Assembly (NCBI GenBank): GCA_903921205.1
Contig: CAIXPF010000067.1
Location: forward strand, 1 to 55,395
Source of the DNA: an uncultured Acidimicrobiia bacterium
GTDB lineage: Bacteria > Actinomycetota > Acidimicrobiia > Acidimicrobiales > CAIXPF01
DNA: 55,395 bases
Reading direction: 5' to 3'
Shown here in pieces: positions 1 through 7,580 of this stretch. The notes under the pieces were generated by a model that was not told the origin of the DNA, searched no databases, and worked only from the letters and a program-made list of their open reading frames with translations. The stretch's first letter is position 1. The number at the start of each line of letters is the position of its first letter. Position numbers and translations under genes: made by a program.

Positions 1-2
1 CC

Positions 3-152
3 ACGTGGGCCTCGGGTGCACTGCGACCGACGTGGTGGGACCGCGTTGCCGGCCCCCACGGCCTGCTCGCGCTCGGGACCGACGGCCGGCTGCGCTGGTG
101 GCCCCCCGGCGCAGGAGACGTGCCGATCGATGACCCGGTCGCAGCCTCCTAG
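3..152 (+). CDS. C-terminal fragment of an unidentified protein
   Basis: An open frame enters from the left edge and stops at TAG 150-152. About 49 residues are visible, rich in Gly, Trp and Pro, and it ends ...DDPVAAS. There is no recognisable domain and the start lies outside the window. The codon pattern (G/C at third positions) fits a real gene, and the following gene starts 148 bp later on the same strand. I cannot assign a function. Confidence 0.4.
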   Translation, partial: TWASGALRPTWWDRVAGPHGLLALGTDGRLRWWPPGAGDVPIDDPVAAS

Positions 153-300
153 CTGCCGGGACGCGACACACGCCGATCACCTCTGCGGCTCTGCTACGTT
201 CCGGGCGGTACTACTGAAGGGTCGTCCGGCGCGCCCACCCGCAAGCCACCCGGGTGCCCCAACAGCCTGACTACACCAGAGCCCCGGGACGGGTAGGCGA

Positions 301-1590
301 GTGAGCACGAACCCTGCCAGCGAACCCATCGGCGCAGGGACCACGACGGCCGTCTCCGATACTCCGACCACGCTGCAGGACGTCTTCGATGCCCGCTCCA
401 ACAGCATCGGCTTCATCCGGTTCGTGCTGGCGGCGATGGTGCTCGTCGGCCACAGCTACCTGTTGGGTGGTTTCGGCGACGAGGTCGCCTGGCACTGGAC
501 GCTCGGACAGGAGAACTTCGGGGGCATCGCCGTCGGTGGCTTCTTCGTGCTCAGCGGGTTCCTGATCACCCGCAGCTACACCACGACCACCTCGGTGTTC
601 CGGTTCCTGTGGCAGCGGTTCCTGCGGATCTTCCCGGCATTCTGGGTCTGTCTCGTCGTGACCGCCTTCGTGATCGGACCGTTGATTTGGCGGACCGATC
701 ACGGCGGGTTCTCGGGCTACCTCGACATCTCGAGGGACTCGCCGCTCGACTACGTGCTGCGCAACTCGAGGCTCGCGATGCGCCAGTACAACATCGGGGA
801 TCTCCTGGCCACCGCGCCGGTGCCGCGGGACCTCAACGGGTCGCTGTGGACGCTGATCTACGAGCTCCGCTGCTACCTCGCGGTCGCCGCGCTGGGGGTC
901 TTCGGGGTGTTCCGCCGGGCACGGGGAATGGTGTTGGGCCTCACCGCCATGCTGTGGGTGCTGCAGCTCGTCGTCATCGCCGCCCCGGGCGGTGGCGGCA
1001 CCCTGATGCCGGCCGACCTCTACCTGGTCCGCCTGTCGTTCCTGTTCGGGCTGGGCGCCTGCCTGTTCCTGTACCGGGACCGGGTGCCGATGGACGATCG
1101 GGCCGGCGTGCTGGCCACCGGCCTGCTGCTGCTGTCGTTCCGCTACCACGTCTACTTCGTGATCGGTCAGGCGGCACTCGCCTACGCGCTCCTGTGGGCC
1201 GGGTGGCGGCTGCCGTTCAGGTGGTTCGACCGCTACGGAGACTTCTCCTACGGCCTGTACCTGTACGCCTTCCCCGTCCAACAGCTGCTGGCCATCTATC
1301 CCCAGGCCGTCGGCCACGGGCAGCTGTGGTACGTGCTGGTGACCTTTGCGCTCGTGGTACCGATGTCGATCGCCAGCTACTACCTCGTCGAGCGGCCCTT
1401 CCTCCGGCTGAAGAACGCCAAGGTCCCTGCGCCGCTGCTCACCCTGTCGGGCCGGGCCGCAGCGGTAACGCAGGAATCCTTCCGGCGACCCCGCCGGGCT
1501 CCGGTCGCAGCCGAACCGGCCGCAACCGACACCGACCGGCACAGCCGGGACCTCGCCGCAGAACCGACCCAGGTTTCAGTCGAGCCCTAG
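301..1590 (+). CDS. Membrane acyltransferase, family 3 (OafA/YrhL type)
   Basis: A 429-residue integral membrane protein of the acyltransferase-3 family, which moves acetyl or other acyl groups onto cell-envelope sugars or secreted metabolites. About ten hydrophobic segments run from residue ~38 to ~365. Family hallmarks are RFVLAAMVLVGHS (with the conserved His) near the N-terminus and GGFFVLSGFLITRS shortly after. The last ~60 residues are a polar cytoplasmic tail. The start is GTG at 301 after a weak GGGTAGG. It stands alone, followed by a hairpin terminator at 1676-1695. The acceptor substrate cannot be read from sequence. Confidence 0.85.
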   Translation: MSTNPASEPIGAGTTTAVSDTPTTLQDVFDARSNSIGFIRFVLAAMVLVGHSYLLGGFGDEVAWHWTLGQENFGGIAVGGFFVLSGFLITRSYTTTTSVFRFLWQRFLRIFPAFWVCLVVTAFVIGPLIWRTDHGGFSGYLDISRDSPLDYVLRNSRLAMRQYNIGDLLATAPVPRDLNGSLWTLIYELRCYLAVAALGVFGVFRRARGMVLGLTAMLWVLQLVVIAAPGGGGTLMPADLYLVRLSFLFGLGACLFLYRDRVPMDDRAGVLATGLLLLSFRYHVYFVIGQAALAYALLWAGWRLPFRWFDRYGDFSYGLYLYAFPVQQLLAIYPQAVGHGQLWYVLVTFALVVPMSIASYYLVERPFLRLKNAKVPAPLLTLSGRAAAVTQESFRRPRRAPVAAEPAATDTDRHSRDLAAEPTQVSVEP

Positions 1591-1675
1591 CCGTCGTGCG
1601 CGGGCGGACTGGCGACGGTGGCCCTGCACCACGGGACGTCGCCCCGGGCGGTTCGCAGGCACGTAGCTCATCCAT

Positions 1676-1695
1676 TCCGGCCAAGACGGGCCGGA
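1676..1695 (+). terminator. Hairpin downstream of the acyltransferase gene
   Basis: TCCGGCC at 1676-1682 pairs with GGCCGGA at 1689-1695 around a 6-nt loop. There is no clear U tract, so termination strength is uncertain. Confidence 0.4.
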
Positions 1696-1713
1696 CCGTC
1701 GCGTTCACCACGC

Positions 1714-1737
1714 AAAAGCGGCCCCCGAAAGGGCCGC
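1714..1737 (-). terminator. Rho-independent terminator, original tRNA-Gly terminator
   Basis: Read on the minus strand, GCGGCCC (1731-1737) pairs with GGGCCGC (1718-1724) and is followed directly by TTTT (1714-1717). It lies just 3' of the truncated tRNA-Gly copy at 1755-1801. This fits the native terminator of the tRNA gene, now separated from the intact tRNA by the inserted element. Confidence 0.7.
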
Positions 1738-1754
1738 CGACCTCGACTTCGACG

Positions 1755-1801
1755 TGGAGCGGATGACGCGACTCGAACGCGCGACCCTCACCTTGGCAAG
1801 G
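1755..1801 (-). repeat. attL-type site: duplicated 3' half of tRNA-Gly
   Basis: 47 bp identical to 6253-6299. It covers the CCA end, acceptor 3' strand, T arm, variable loop and the 3' side of the anticodon stem-loop. Identity stops inside the anticodon loop, and the 5' half of a tRNA is missing, so this is not a functional tRNA. The tRNA terminator follows at 1714-1737. Confidence 0.9.
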
Positions 1802-1818
1802 CGGGGAGATCTCCCCGC
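1801..1818. repeat. Perfect 18-bp palindrome abutting the att core
   Basis: GCGGGGAGATCTCCCCGC is a perfect inverted repeat starting at the last base of the 47-bp core. In the circular attP form it would sit right beside the crossover region. It may bind a protein or form a small hairpin. Confidence 0.6.
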
Positions 1819-1911
1819 TGGGGTCGCTGTGTTCCGCTGAGCAGGAAGTTCTCCGGAGGCCGCTCCGCCTGATCCGCAGAGTTGGCCCCACTCCGGGCGC
1901 CGATGCACCAC

Positions 1912-1921
1912 GCGTTAAACC
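1912..1921 (-). promoter_or_regulatory. Candidate integrase arm-type site (left arm)
   Basis: GCGTTAAACC is the exact reverse complement of the doubled GGTTTAACGC at 6172-6194 beside the integrase gene. Inverted copies near both att cores fit arm-type binding sites on the two attP arms. Confidence 0.5.
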
Positions 1922-2052
1922 GCTCTACGAGGACCCGTCACCGGTTACGAGGTTGCCGCTGGTTCGTGGAACGAGATGGCGGTAGTCCGCCTAGGTCTGC
2001 CCCTACGTCGACGGCGTCGAGTTCGCCGGGCTGATGAACACGTGTCCGACCC

Positions 2053-2460
2053 TCAGTCGAGCACAGCCATGGCTTCGATCTCCACGAGGAGGTCCGGCGT
2101 GAACAGCGCCGCGACGCCGATCAGCGTGCCTGGAGCGAGCGAGGTGACCCCGAGCTTCTCGAACGCCCGGGCGCGACCTTCACTCACCAGCGCCATCTTG
2201 TCGGCGGTCCAGTCAACGATGTAGATGGTCAGTTTCGCAACGTTGTCGAAGGAGCCGCCGGCTGCGGCGACGGCGGCGCCGACGTTCAGAAAGCATTGCT
2301 CGACCTGCGCGCTGAGGTCGCCCCGGCCGACCAGGGCTCCGTCGGCATCCCAGGCGACTTGGCCGGCCATGAACACCAGCTTCGATCCGGTAGCGATGGA
2401 CACCTGCCGGTGGAAGCCGACCTTGGGCAGTCCTTCAGGCTCGATCAGATTGACAGTCAT
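2053..2460 (-). CDS. RidA/YjgF/YER057c/UK114 family protein
   Basis: A 135-residue protein of usual family length. RidA members are cytosolic trimers that hydrolyse reactive enamine/imine intermediates from PLP enzymes to ketones plus ammonia; other subfamilies have different roles. Family features are the VFMAGQVAWDADG segment, the GGSFDNVAKLTIYIVD segment and the C-terminal LLVEIEAMAVLD. The canonical Arg that binds the substrate carboxylate (usually in the C-terminal part) is not obvious, so this may be a non-canonical subgroup. ATG at 2460 is preceded by a TAGACA box 8 nt upstream, fitting leaderless initiation. It is cargo of the tRNA element. The frame is open upstream into the shifted tail of the neighbouring gene. 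Confidence 0.8.
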   Translation of the reverse strand: MTVNLIEPEGLPKVGFHRQVSIATGSKLVFMAGQVAWDADGALVGRGDLSAQVEQCFLNVGAAVAAAGGSFDNVAKLTIYIVDWTADKMALVSEGRARAFEKLGVTSLAPGTLIGVAALFTPDLLVEIEAMAVLD

Positions 2461-2605
2461 CCGGCGTCTGTCTACCACCATCGGGGCTTGGGTCGAAGCA
2501 TCGGAACGGGATGGTGGGGCCACCGTGATCGCGTTCGCAGTGGGCGCCAAGCGACGATCCATGCTCGGAAAGGCCGGTGCGGCCTTCGGGTGGCGGTGGT
2601 GGGGG

Positions 2606-3169
2606 TCATCGCTTGGGAAGGCTGGCGGGCCCACCTCCAGCTGAGCACGGACACCCTGCGCCGTCGTTCGGCGATCCGACACAACGACGGCGACCTCGAG
2701 CGAGCGGGCGACCTCGAGCAAGCGGGCGACCTCGGCCGGATCGGCCAAGCGCGCCCCCGATGATGGCGGCGACGAAGTCGCGATCCTTCTGCCGTCCGGC
2801 GAGGACCTTCGCCACGCAGAGGTCGCGCACGTCCAGACACCAGCCCGTGGTGCCCGTCGATCGGTCCACCAACGGCACGAGACGCTCATCCCACCCGGAC
2901 GCCAGCATGGCGGTCGACAGCCCGACACCCTCGGCGTAGATGCCATACGTCTCGTGAAACATCGACGCCTCACCGATCGCACCGTCGATGAGTTCGGCCC
3001 GCCGACCGTCGACAACGCCGGGCGGCACGATGTCGGCCTCGACCGAGAACGTCGCTTCACCGGGGAGCACCGCTTCGTCGTAGGAGCCCAGGATCGCCTG
3101 GCTTCCAACCGCTACCACGTCGTCGGACTGGACGATGGCGCCAGCAGCGCGGATCAGGTGCTCAGCTGA
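2606..3169 (-). pseudogene. Nucleotidyltransferase-like protein (DUF6036-type), frameshifted
   Basis: The conserved part reads VVAVGSQAILGSYDEA, then FSVEADI, then ASMFHETYGIYAEGVG and VRDLCVAKVLAGRQKDRDFV. This pattern recalls small nucleotidyltransferase-fold proteins often paired with an XRE regulator, a toxin-antitoxin-like arrangement. After AAII the natural continuation (ADPAEVARLLEVARSLEVA) is in another frame, pointing to a 1-nt slip in the G-run near 2755. In the unshifted frame the tail becomes Arg/Gly-rich and ends at 2606. The 5' end is also odd: homology starts right after the XRE stop codon, in the same frame, with no ATG; the first usable starts are CTG at about 3157 or GTG at 3118. 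Either a decayed gene or a sequence error. Confidence 0.6.
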
Positions 3170-3679
3170 TCACGACGCACGTTGCTGCCCTCGCAGCGCC
3201 GCCAGACGTTCGGTCGAGCTCAACACACCGGCGAAGGGCGTGCTCTGCCGCAGATCGCACGCATGCTCCGAGCGCGCCAACAGCACGTCGACCAGCCCGA
3301 CCAAGGACCCGGCCAGCAGCCGCTCCCACTCATCGAGCCAGCGCGTGGCATGCCGCGCGGTATCCGCGGCGCGCATCGTCGCCAAGTTCGCCTGGGCCTT
3401 GGCCAACGCCGCCTCCGGGTCGGCCACCAGCCGCTCGGCGATCGCCTGATGCAACCGCAAGCTCTTCTCCTCCGCCGCCGTGAGCGGCTGCACCTCGACC
3501 ACCCGACACTGCACGCCCGCCGCAGCCAGCAAACGAAAATACAACTCCACCGAGGGCACCACCGAACCCGACTCGTACGCCGACAACCGAGTCCGCGACG
3601 TACCCACCCGCCCAGCCAACTCCGCCTGCGTCAACCGCGCAGCCCGCCGAGCCCCCCGCAACACCACCGACCAAGCCAC
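3170..3679 (-). CDS. XRE-family helix-turn-helix regulator
   Basis: A 169-residue protein. The N-terminal HTH_3 domain contains RLTQAELAGRVGTSRTRLSA and YESGSVVPSVELYFRLLAAAG, followed by a helical C-terminal half of unknown function. GTG at 3679 is chosen because a TACACT box lies 6 nt upstream (leaderless signature) and because the palindrome at 3688-3705 overlaps that box, as expected for an autorepressor. An ATG at 3706 would put the operator inside the coding region. The downstream nucleotidyltransferase-like gene follows at once, so the pair probably acts as regulator plus effector. Confidence 0.75.
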   Translation of the reverse strand: MAWSVVLRGARRAARLTQAELAGRVGTSRTRLSAYESGSVVPSVELYFRLLAAAGVQCRVVEVQPLTAAEEKSLRLHQAIAERLVADPEAALAKAQANLATMRAADTARHATRWLDEWERLLAGSLVGLVDVLLARSEHACDLRQSTPFAGVLSSTERLAALRGQQRAS

Positions 3680-3687
3680 CGGGCCAG

Positions 3688-3705
3688 TGTATCTGATCCG
3701 ATACA
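3688..3705. promoter_or_regulatory. Palindromic operator of the XRE gene
   Basis: TGTATC-N6-GATACA is a perfect inverted repeat of 6-bp arms. It overlaps the TACACT -10-like box of the XRE gene, so the encoded regulator likely represses itself here. Confidence 0.6.
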
Positions 3706-3706
3706 T

Positions 3707-4515
3707 GCCCAGCGGACCTGAACGAAGCGACTCGACTTCCCCGGCCGAACACAAGCCATCCCGCAGTGCAGTCAGCCCAAGGGACCTCCGGCCCAACCGG
3801 GCCGCCAACCACGGTCGGCCGTTGGCCGCTGGCCGTTGCGAAGCGGGCGGACGTGCTCGGCCCCGAACGCGAAGGTCGCCACCAATGACGGCACGCTGCT
3901 CGGGCCGAGCGACCAGCAGGACGGCATGCCGACCGGCGACTCGGCCGACCTGCACCGGCAACGGTCTCCTCGTTCGAGCGGCCCCAGGTTCACCGTGACG
4001 TTGATCTCCGGCGAGCCCCGTCGGCAGACGTCGCAGAGCCGCAGCGGGTCGCCGGAGCGGTTGTGATGGGGCTCGAGGGCGGGTCCGGCGGCGCACCGGA
4101 CGAACCCGCCGGCCCGTCGCCCACCCCTACTGCAGCCAGGCCCTGGCCTGTGCGCTGCTTCGTTCGCCCGGCCACCGGCCCCACCCCTTGCGACCACTCG
4201 TTGCCGAGCGACCGCGCACCTCCTCCGTCGCGGTGGCCAACGATTCTTTTCGGGGTGCACAGACTGTCCACTTGCGGCTACGCCGCACGTGAAGGGGAAT
4301 CCGGCGCCGACCGCTGGCGGGCGCTCGGCAGGCGATTTCGACGCTGGTCTCGACGGCGTGGGCGACCATCTCACAGCCGGGCCATGGTCGGTTCCCGTGC
4401 TTCGAGCGAAGTTCTTTGTCGACTCTGGCGCCCTCAATGCGCTTAGCCCAGCTGGGTGCGCCGCTCAGGTGCGCCCACATCCGTCCGAACCAGTGACCGT
4501 AGAGAGAGAGACACG
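3707..4515. other. No confident gene; probably degenerate element DNA
   Basis: This 0.8-kb stretch contains several overlapping open frames on both strands, but none has a good start signal and a recognisable domain. One minus-strand frame (within 3772-4437) includes a LCDVCRRGSPEI segment with a Cys-x2-Cys pair and could be the ruin of a zinc-ribbon or replication protein. The codon composition is less biased than in the flanking genes. I call nothing here. Confidence 0.5.
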
Positions 4516-4740
4516 ATGGCAACACCCTTGACGATGACCGTGTCGGAGGCGGCGGCCTTGATCGGGCTGTCGGAGAGCGCCACCTACGACGCTGTCGGCC
4601 GAGGCGAGCTACCAGCGGTCCGCATCGGCCGTCGGATCCTGATCAAACGCATCGAGTTGCTGGCCATGTTCCCCGGCTCTGACAACGGCGAGGCGCCGGT
4701 GGGCCAGCCGTCCGACGACGGCAGCGGCGGCGATCGGTGA
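4516..4740 (+). CDS. Small helix-turn-helix protein, likely excisionase (HTH_17)
   Basis: A 74-residue protein. MTVSEAAALIGLSESATYDA followed by GELPAVRIGRRILI is the classic MerR-like wing-helix of the HTH_17/excisionase family, ending in an acidic tail. ATG 4516 follows a GAGAGAG purine run. It is convergent with, and 3 nt from, the end of the integrase gene. In tRNA-targeted elements such proteins bend DNA to direct excision or regulate the integrase. The role is inferred from family and position. Confidence 0.75.
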   Translation: MATPLTMTVSEAAALIGLSESATYDAVGRGELPAVRIGRRILIKRIELLAMFPGSDNGEAPVGQPSDDGSGGDR

Positions 4741-4743
4741 CGG

Positions 4744-6129
4744 TCACAGGCGCGCCATGGCGACCACGGCCTTCTTCTTGGCCAGGTTCGGCCCGGCGTC
4801 GTACCACCGTCGCAGCGTCTCCTCGCTGTTGCCGGTGATCGAAGCCACGGTGCGGTAGTCGCCCGCGGTCACGTCGAGCAGCTTGGTGGCGACGTAGCGG
4901 CGGAGCATGGCGAATGTGACCGTGCAGTCGCCTCGGGCGGCGAGCCACCGCTGCGTGGTGGAGTCGGGCCGCATCCAGGTGGCGCCATCCGGGTCGTCCG
5001 AGAACACATAGCCGGTGGCGCTGATCTCGCCTTGGCCGAACTCGGCCACGAGCGCCTGGCGGCGGTCGAGCAGCTCGGTGAAGACCCCGACCATCTGCTC
5101 GGTGAGCGGCACGTCACGCCAGTCGTCGCGTTTGGTGGCCTTGCGGTAGATGCCCACCCCCGGCCCGCCGTCGGCCAGCGATGCACGGATGGTGACCACC
5201 GCGTTCACAAGGTCGAGATCGGCCACCTGGACGGCGAGCAGCTCGCTGCGGCGGCACCCGATCGTCGCCATGCCCAACACGTAGGCGTAGAGCAGGTAGT
5301 CCTTCGCCTCAGCCGCACGCAGGGCGGCGCGCACCTCGATGTCACGGGGCACATCGGGCCGGTGGGCGGGCACCTTGGGCCGGCGTGCCTCGCGCACCGG
5401 ATTGTGGCGCACCCAGCCCGAGCGCTTGGCGTGATCGATGACCTTCGACAGCGCCGAGCAGTACCGAGACTGCGTCGCCGGATGGAGCCCTTCTGACGAC
5501 CAGCGGGCGAAGACCTGTTCCACTGTGCGCCAGTCCAGCTTGCTCAACGCCAGATCGCCGAGCTGGTTGCCCCCCGGCAGCCGGGTGGTGACGATGCGCT
5601 TGCAGGCCGACCGGTCGGTGCGCCGGGTCTGCAGCTCGGTGCGGACCTCACGCAGGGACAGCTCGCAGGCGGCGCGCACCGTGCGGGCGTTGGTGGCGGA
5701 CTGCAGCACGGCGTCATTGTCGATGAGCCGTAGCCGAGCGAGCGCGATCTCCGCATCCTCGCGGCTGCCGCGCACCACCTGCGTCTGGCGCCGCCGCGCT
5801 CCGGTGAGCGGGTCGCGGCCCGACTCGATGCCGACCAGCCACCGATCGGCCCCCAGTTCACTCACCGCCCCCGACTGCTTGGCCCGGGCTGCGCCGCCCT
5901 TGCGGCGAGGCTGAGGCCGGGCGACCGCACCGCCCGCCACGTCGGCCATCAGCTGCTCGAGCGCAGCCTCGGCGTCGGCCTCGGAGCCCTGCACCGTGCG
6001 AGATATCCGCCGGCGGGCCGCCCCCGGGGACCTCGGCAGCTCGGCGTCGACTCGCCAAACCCCAGGTCGGACCAGCTTTTTGCCGCCTCGCCGCCGTCCC
6101 GCGCCACCTAACTCCGTTTCCACCGCCAT
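4744..6129 (-). CDS. Divergent tyrosine recombinase (integrase)
   Basis: A 461-residue phage-type integrase that would recombine attP with the tRNA-Gly att site. The N-terminal part is basic and arm-binding-like. A SAM-like core-binding region lies around residues 165-235, and the catalytic domain follows. Arg293 in the GCRRSELLAV box and nucleophile Tyr443 in LRRWYDAG are present. The usual HxxR box reads AMLR (residues 407-410), so the Arg is kept but the His is Ala; the usual LGHS box reads TGNS. Losing both histidines is unusual and may reduce activity or mark a divergent subgroup. The gene reads away from the tRNA, with its start 123 bp from the att core. Confidence 0.85.
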   Translation of the reverse strand: MAVETELGGAGRRRGGKKLVRPGVWRVDAELPRSPGAARRRISRTVQGSEADAEAALEQLMADVAGGAVARPQPRRKGGAARAKQSGAVSELGADRWLVGIESGRDPLTGARRRQTQVVRGSREDAEIALARLRLIDNDAVLQSATNARTVRAACELSLREVRTELQTRRTDRSACKRIVTTRLPGGNQLGDLALSKLDWRTVEQVFARWSSEGLHPATQSRYCSALSKVIDHAKRSGWVRHNPVREARRPKVPAHRPDVPRDIEVRAALRAAEAKDYLLYAYVLGMATIGCRRSELLAVQVADLDLVNAVVTIRASLADGGPGVGIYRKATKRDDWRDVPLTEQMVGVFTELLDRRQALVAEFGQGEISATGYVFSDDPDGATWMRPDSTTQRWLAARGDCTVTFAMLRRYVATKLLDVTAGDYRTVASITGNSEETLRRWYDAGPNLAKKKAVVAMARL

Positions 6130-6171
6130 GAGCGGCCAGAGTACGACAGCACTACGACGAAATCTCGCAGA

Positions 6172-6194
6172 GGTTTAACGCGATGGTTTAACGC
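6172..6194 (+). promoter_or_regulatory. Twin arm-type repeats beside the integrase
   Basis: GGTTTAACGC occurs at 6172-6181 and again at 6185-6194, a 13-bp period. The inverted copy is at 1912-1921 near the other att core. These are likely integrase arm sites and may overlap the integrase promoter. Confidence 0.55.
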
Positions 6195-6252
6195 TCTGCG
6201 GATCCTTACCTGGGAGCTTGGCTCGAAACCTGCTCTGACCAGGTACTTCTCC

Positions 6253-6328
6253 TGGAGCGGATGACGCGACTCGAACGCGCGACCCTCACCTTGGCAAGGT
6301 GATGCTCTACCAACTGAGCTACATCCGC
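6253..6328 (-). tRNA. tRNA-Gly (anticodon GCC)
   Basis: A 76-nt cloverleaf on the minus strand. The acceptor 7-mer GCGGATG pairs with CATCCGC, followed by discriminator T and an encoded CCA. The D arm contains AGCTCAGTTGGTAGAGC. The anticodon stem TCACC/GGTGA encloses loop TTGCCAA, giving anticodon GCC. The T arm contains GTTCGAGTC. Its 3' 47 nt double as the att core of the inserted element. No clear terminator follows on the element side. Confidence 0.97.
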
Positions 6329-6338
6329 AGGGGCCAAC

Positions 6339-6369
6339 ACCTTACCAAGAACGGTCGGGGCGATGGCAA
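6339..6369 (-). promoter_or_regulatory. Candidate promoter of tRNA-Gly
   Basis: On the minus strand TTGCCA (6364-6369) and TAAGGT (6339-6344) are 19 nt apart, with the -10 box ending 10 nt before the mature tRNA 5' end. The spacer is slightly long. Confidence 0.4.
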
Positions 6370-6376
6370 TCCGGGG

Positions 6377-6604
6377 TCAGCTTCGCTGATCGGCCGGGCG
6401 CAGATCGACCCGGAGGACCAGGAACCCGTCCTCCACCGTGGCGGTGGCGTCGCCGATGATGGCGAAGTCCTGGAAGTCGTTCTGCGCCTGACGGATGAAG
6501 AACTGTCGCTCGTCACCACCGACGGGCGGCAACGGACGTGACTTCACCGCCTCGGCGCGGTCGCGGAAGCGCTGGATCATTGCCTCGAGGTCCAGTCCTG
6601 GCAT
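6377..6604 (-). CDS. Small conserved-looking protein of unknown function
   Basis: A 75-residue protein, MPGLDLEAMIQRFRDRAEA followed by LPPVGGDERQFFIRQAQNDF and a C-terminal beta-rich VEDGFLVLRVDLRP. The N-terminal half is helical and charged. The start at ATG 6604 is supported by TAGGGT 6 nt upstream (leaderless signature). It lies between the tRNA promoter and the Thr-rich surface protein gene on the same strand. Codon bias is strong, so I believe it is real, but I recognise no family. Confidence 0.6.
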   Translation of the reverse strand: MPGLDLEAMIQRFRDRAEAVKSRPLPPVGGDERQFFIRQAQNDFQDFAIIGDATATVEDGFLVLRVDLRPADQRS

Positions 6605-6707
6605 GCCCCGACCCTACCCGACCGGCTCATAGCCACCCTGCCTTGGCGCGCCGGTCCTCGAGCCCGAGCCGTCTCGGAGCGGACCGCCGGCCCGGTGGAC
6701 CGATCCG

Positions 6708-7580
6708 TCAGCGGCGGGTCCGGCGGTGGGCCGGAGGGCGCCGACGGTTGGACGACGAGCGCGACACCCGCCGCCAGTCGAGTTCCGGATCGTCCGTCTC
6801 GGCGGGCTCCACGTTCGCGGCGGGTCGGCGCATCGCAGCCGCAGGGGCCGGCGGCGGATCCGACAGCACGATGACCTCACCGTCCTGGAACACCCGCACC
6901 ACGCCGGTGTCCTCGTCGTCGTGGGCCAAGGCCTGGCCGAGCACGGCCCGTGACCGGGTATAGCCGCGCCGTGGGTCGGTGAACCACCAGTAGCGCCAGG
7001 TGAGCGTGGCGATCAGCAGGCCGACCACGCACAGCAGCGCGCCGATGAGCCACACCGCACGCTTCTCCCTGCTGCCGCCGTCATCACCGCTCGAGGAACC
7101 ACCTACGGGCACCACCGAGGTCTTCGACCCACTCGGTGTCGACGTGGCCGACGCCTTGGCCGTGGTGGCCACGGCAGCCGCCACGGTGGTCGCACCGGGC
7201 TTGGCGGTCGTCGCCGTCGTCGTGGGCTTGGCCGTGGATGCGGTCGCAGCCGTGGTGGGCGACGGCCGGGCCGTGGTCGGCGACGGTCGTTCCTCCTGTG
7301 GCGTGGTCGTGGGCGATTCGGTCGTGGTCGGGGCGGCCGTGGTGGTCGGCGCCGCGGTCGTCGTCGGTGCCTCGGTGGTGGTCGTCGGACCGGCCGTGGT
7401 GGTCGGTGCCACCGTCGTGGTCGGCTCCGGCGCGGTCGTGGTGCTCTGCAGGGCACCACTCGACGGTGCCCAGAACCCGGTCAGCACCGATGCGAGGAGC
7501 ATCGCCGTGCCCACCCGTCGCCAGCGAGAATCGGCCACCGCGCTCCTTTGTCCGTCGCTGACCCGTGCCGGGTACGCCAT
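6708..7580 (-). CDS. Thr/Ala/Pro-rich membrane-anchored surface protein
   Basis: A 290-residue protein. A signal peptide lies near the N-terminus (hydrophobic AMLLASVLTGFW, cleavage probably after SSGALQ). Then comes a ~110-residue low-complexity segment of TTTxAP-type repeats, likely O-glycosylated and extended. A single membrane helix (VWLIGALLCVVGLLIATLTW, about residue 185) follows, and then a ~90-residue Arg-rich cytoplasmic tail. It is probably a stalk-like envelope protein. The start is ATG 7580, with an upstream TACACT box. No enzymatic domain is visible and its binding partner is unknown. Confidence 0.65.
   Translation of the reverse strand: MAYPARVSDGQRSAVADSRWRRVGTAMLLASVLTGFWAPSSGALQSTTTAPEPTTTVAPTTTAGPTTTTEAPTTTAAPTTTAAPTTTESPTTTPQEERPSPTTARPSPTTAATASTAKPTTTATTAKPGATTVAAAVATTAKASATSTPSGSKTSVVPVGGSSSGDDGGSREKRAVWLIGALLCVVGLLIATLTWRYWWFTDPRRGYTRSRAVLGQALAHDDEDTGVVRVFQDGEVIVLSDPPPAPAAAMRRPAANVEPAETDDPELDWRRVSRSSSNRRRPPAHRRTRR

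Larger units (their letters stand above)
1755..6299. mobile_element. Integrated element in tRNA-Gly(GCC), about 4.5 kb
   Basis: The 3' 47 bp of the tRNA-Gly gene occur as an identical direct repeat at 1755-1801 and 6253-6299. A tyrosine recombinase gene lies just inside the tRNA end, and a small helix-turn-helix gene sits immediately beyond it. This is the standard layout of a tRNA-targeted integrative element whose attP restores the tRNA. The cargo is an XRE regulator, a frameshifted nucleotidyltransferase-like gene and a RidA gene. No replication or conjugation gene is recognisable, so it is either a small genomic island or a reduced remnant. The boundaries are read directly from the repeat; mobility is inferred. 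Confidence 0.85.

Noticed and set aside
1755-1801. A second tRNA-Gly gene
   Set aside because: Only the 3' 47 nt are present; the 5' half, D arm and anticodon are missing. It is an att duplicate.
3707-4515. Replication or zinc-ribbon gene in the island (minus-strand frame with LCDVCRRGSPEI)
   Set aside because: There is no start signal, composition is uneven, and nothing beyond one Cys pair supports it.
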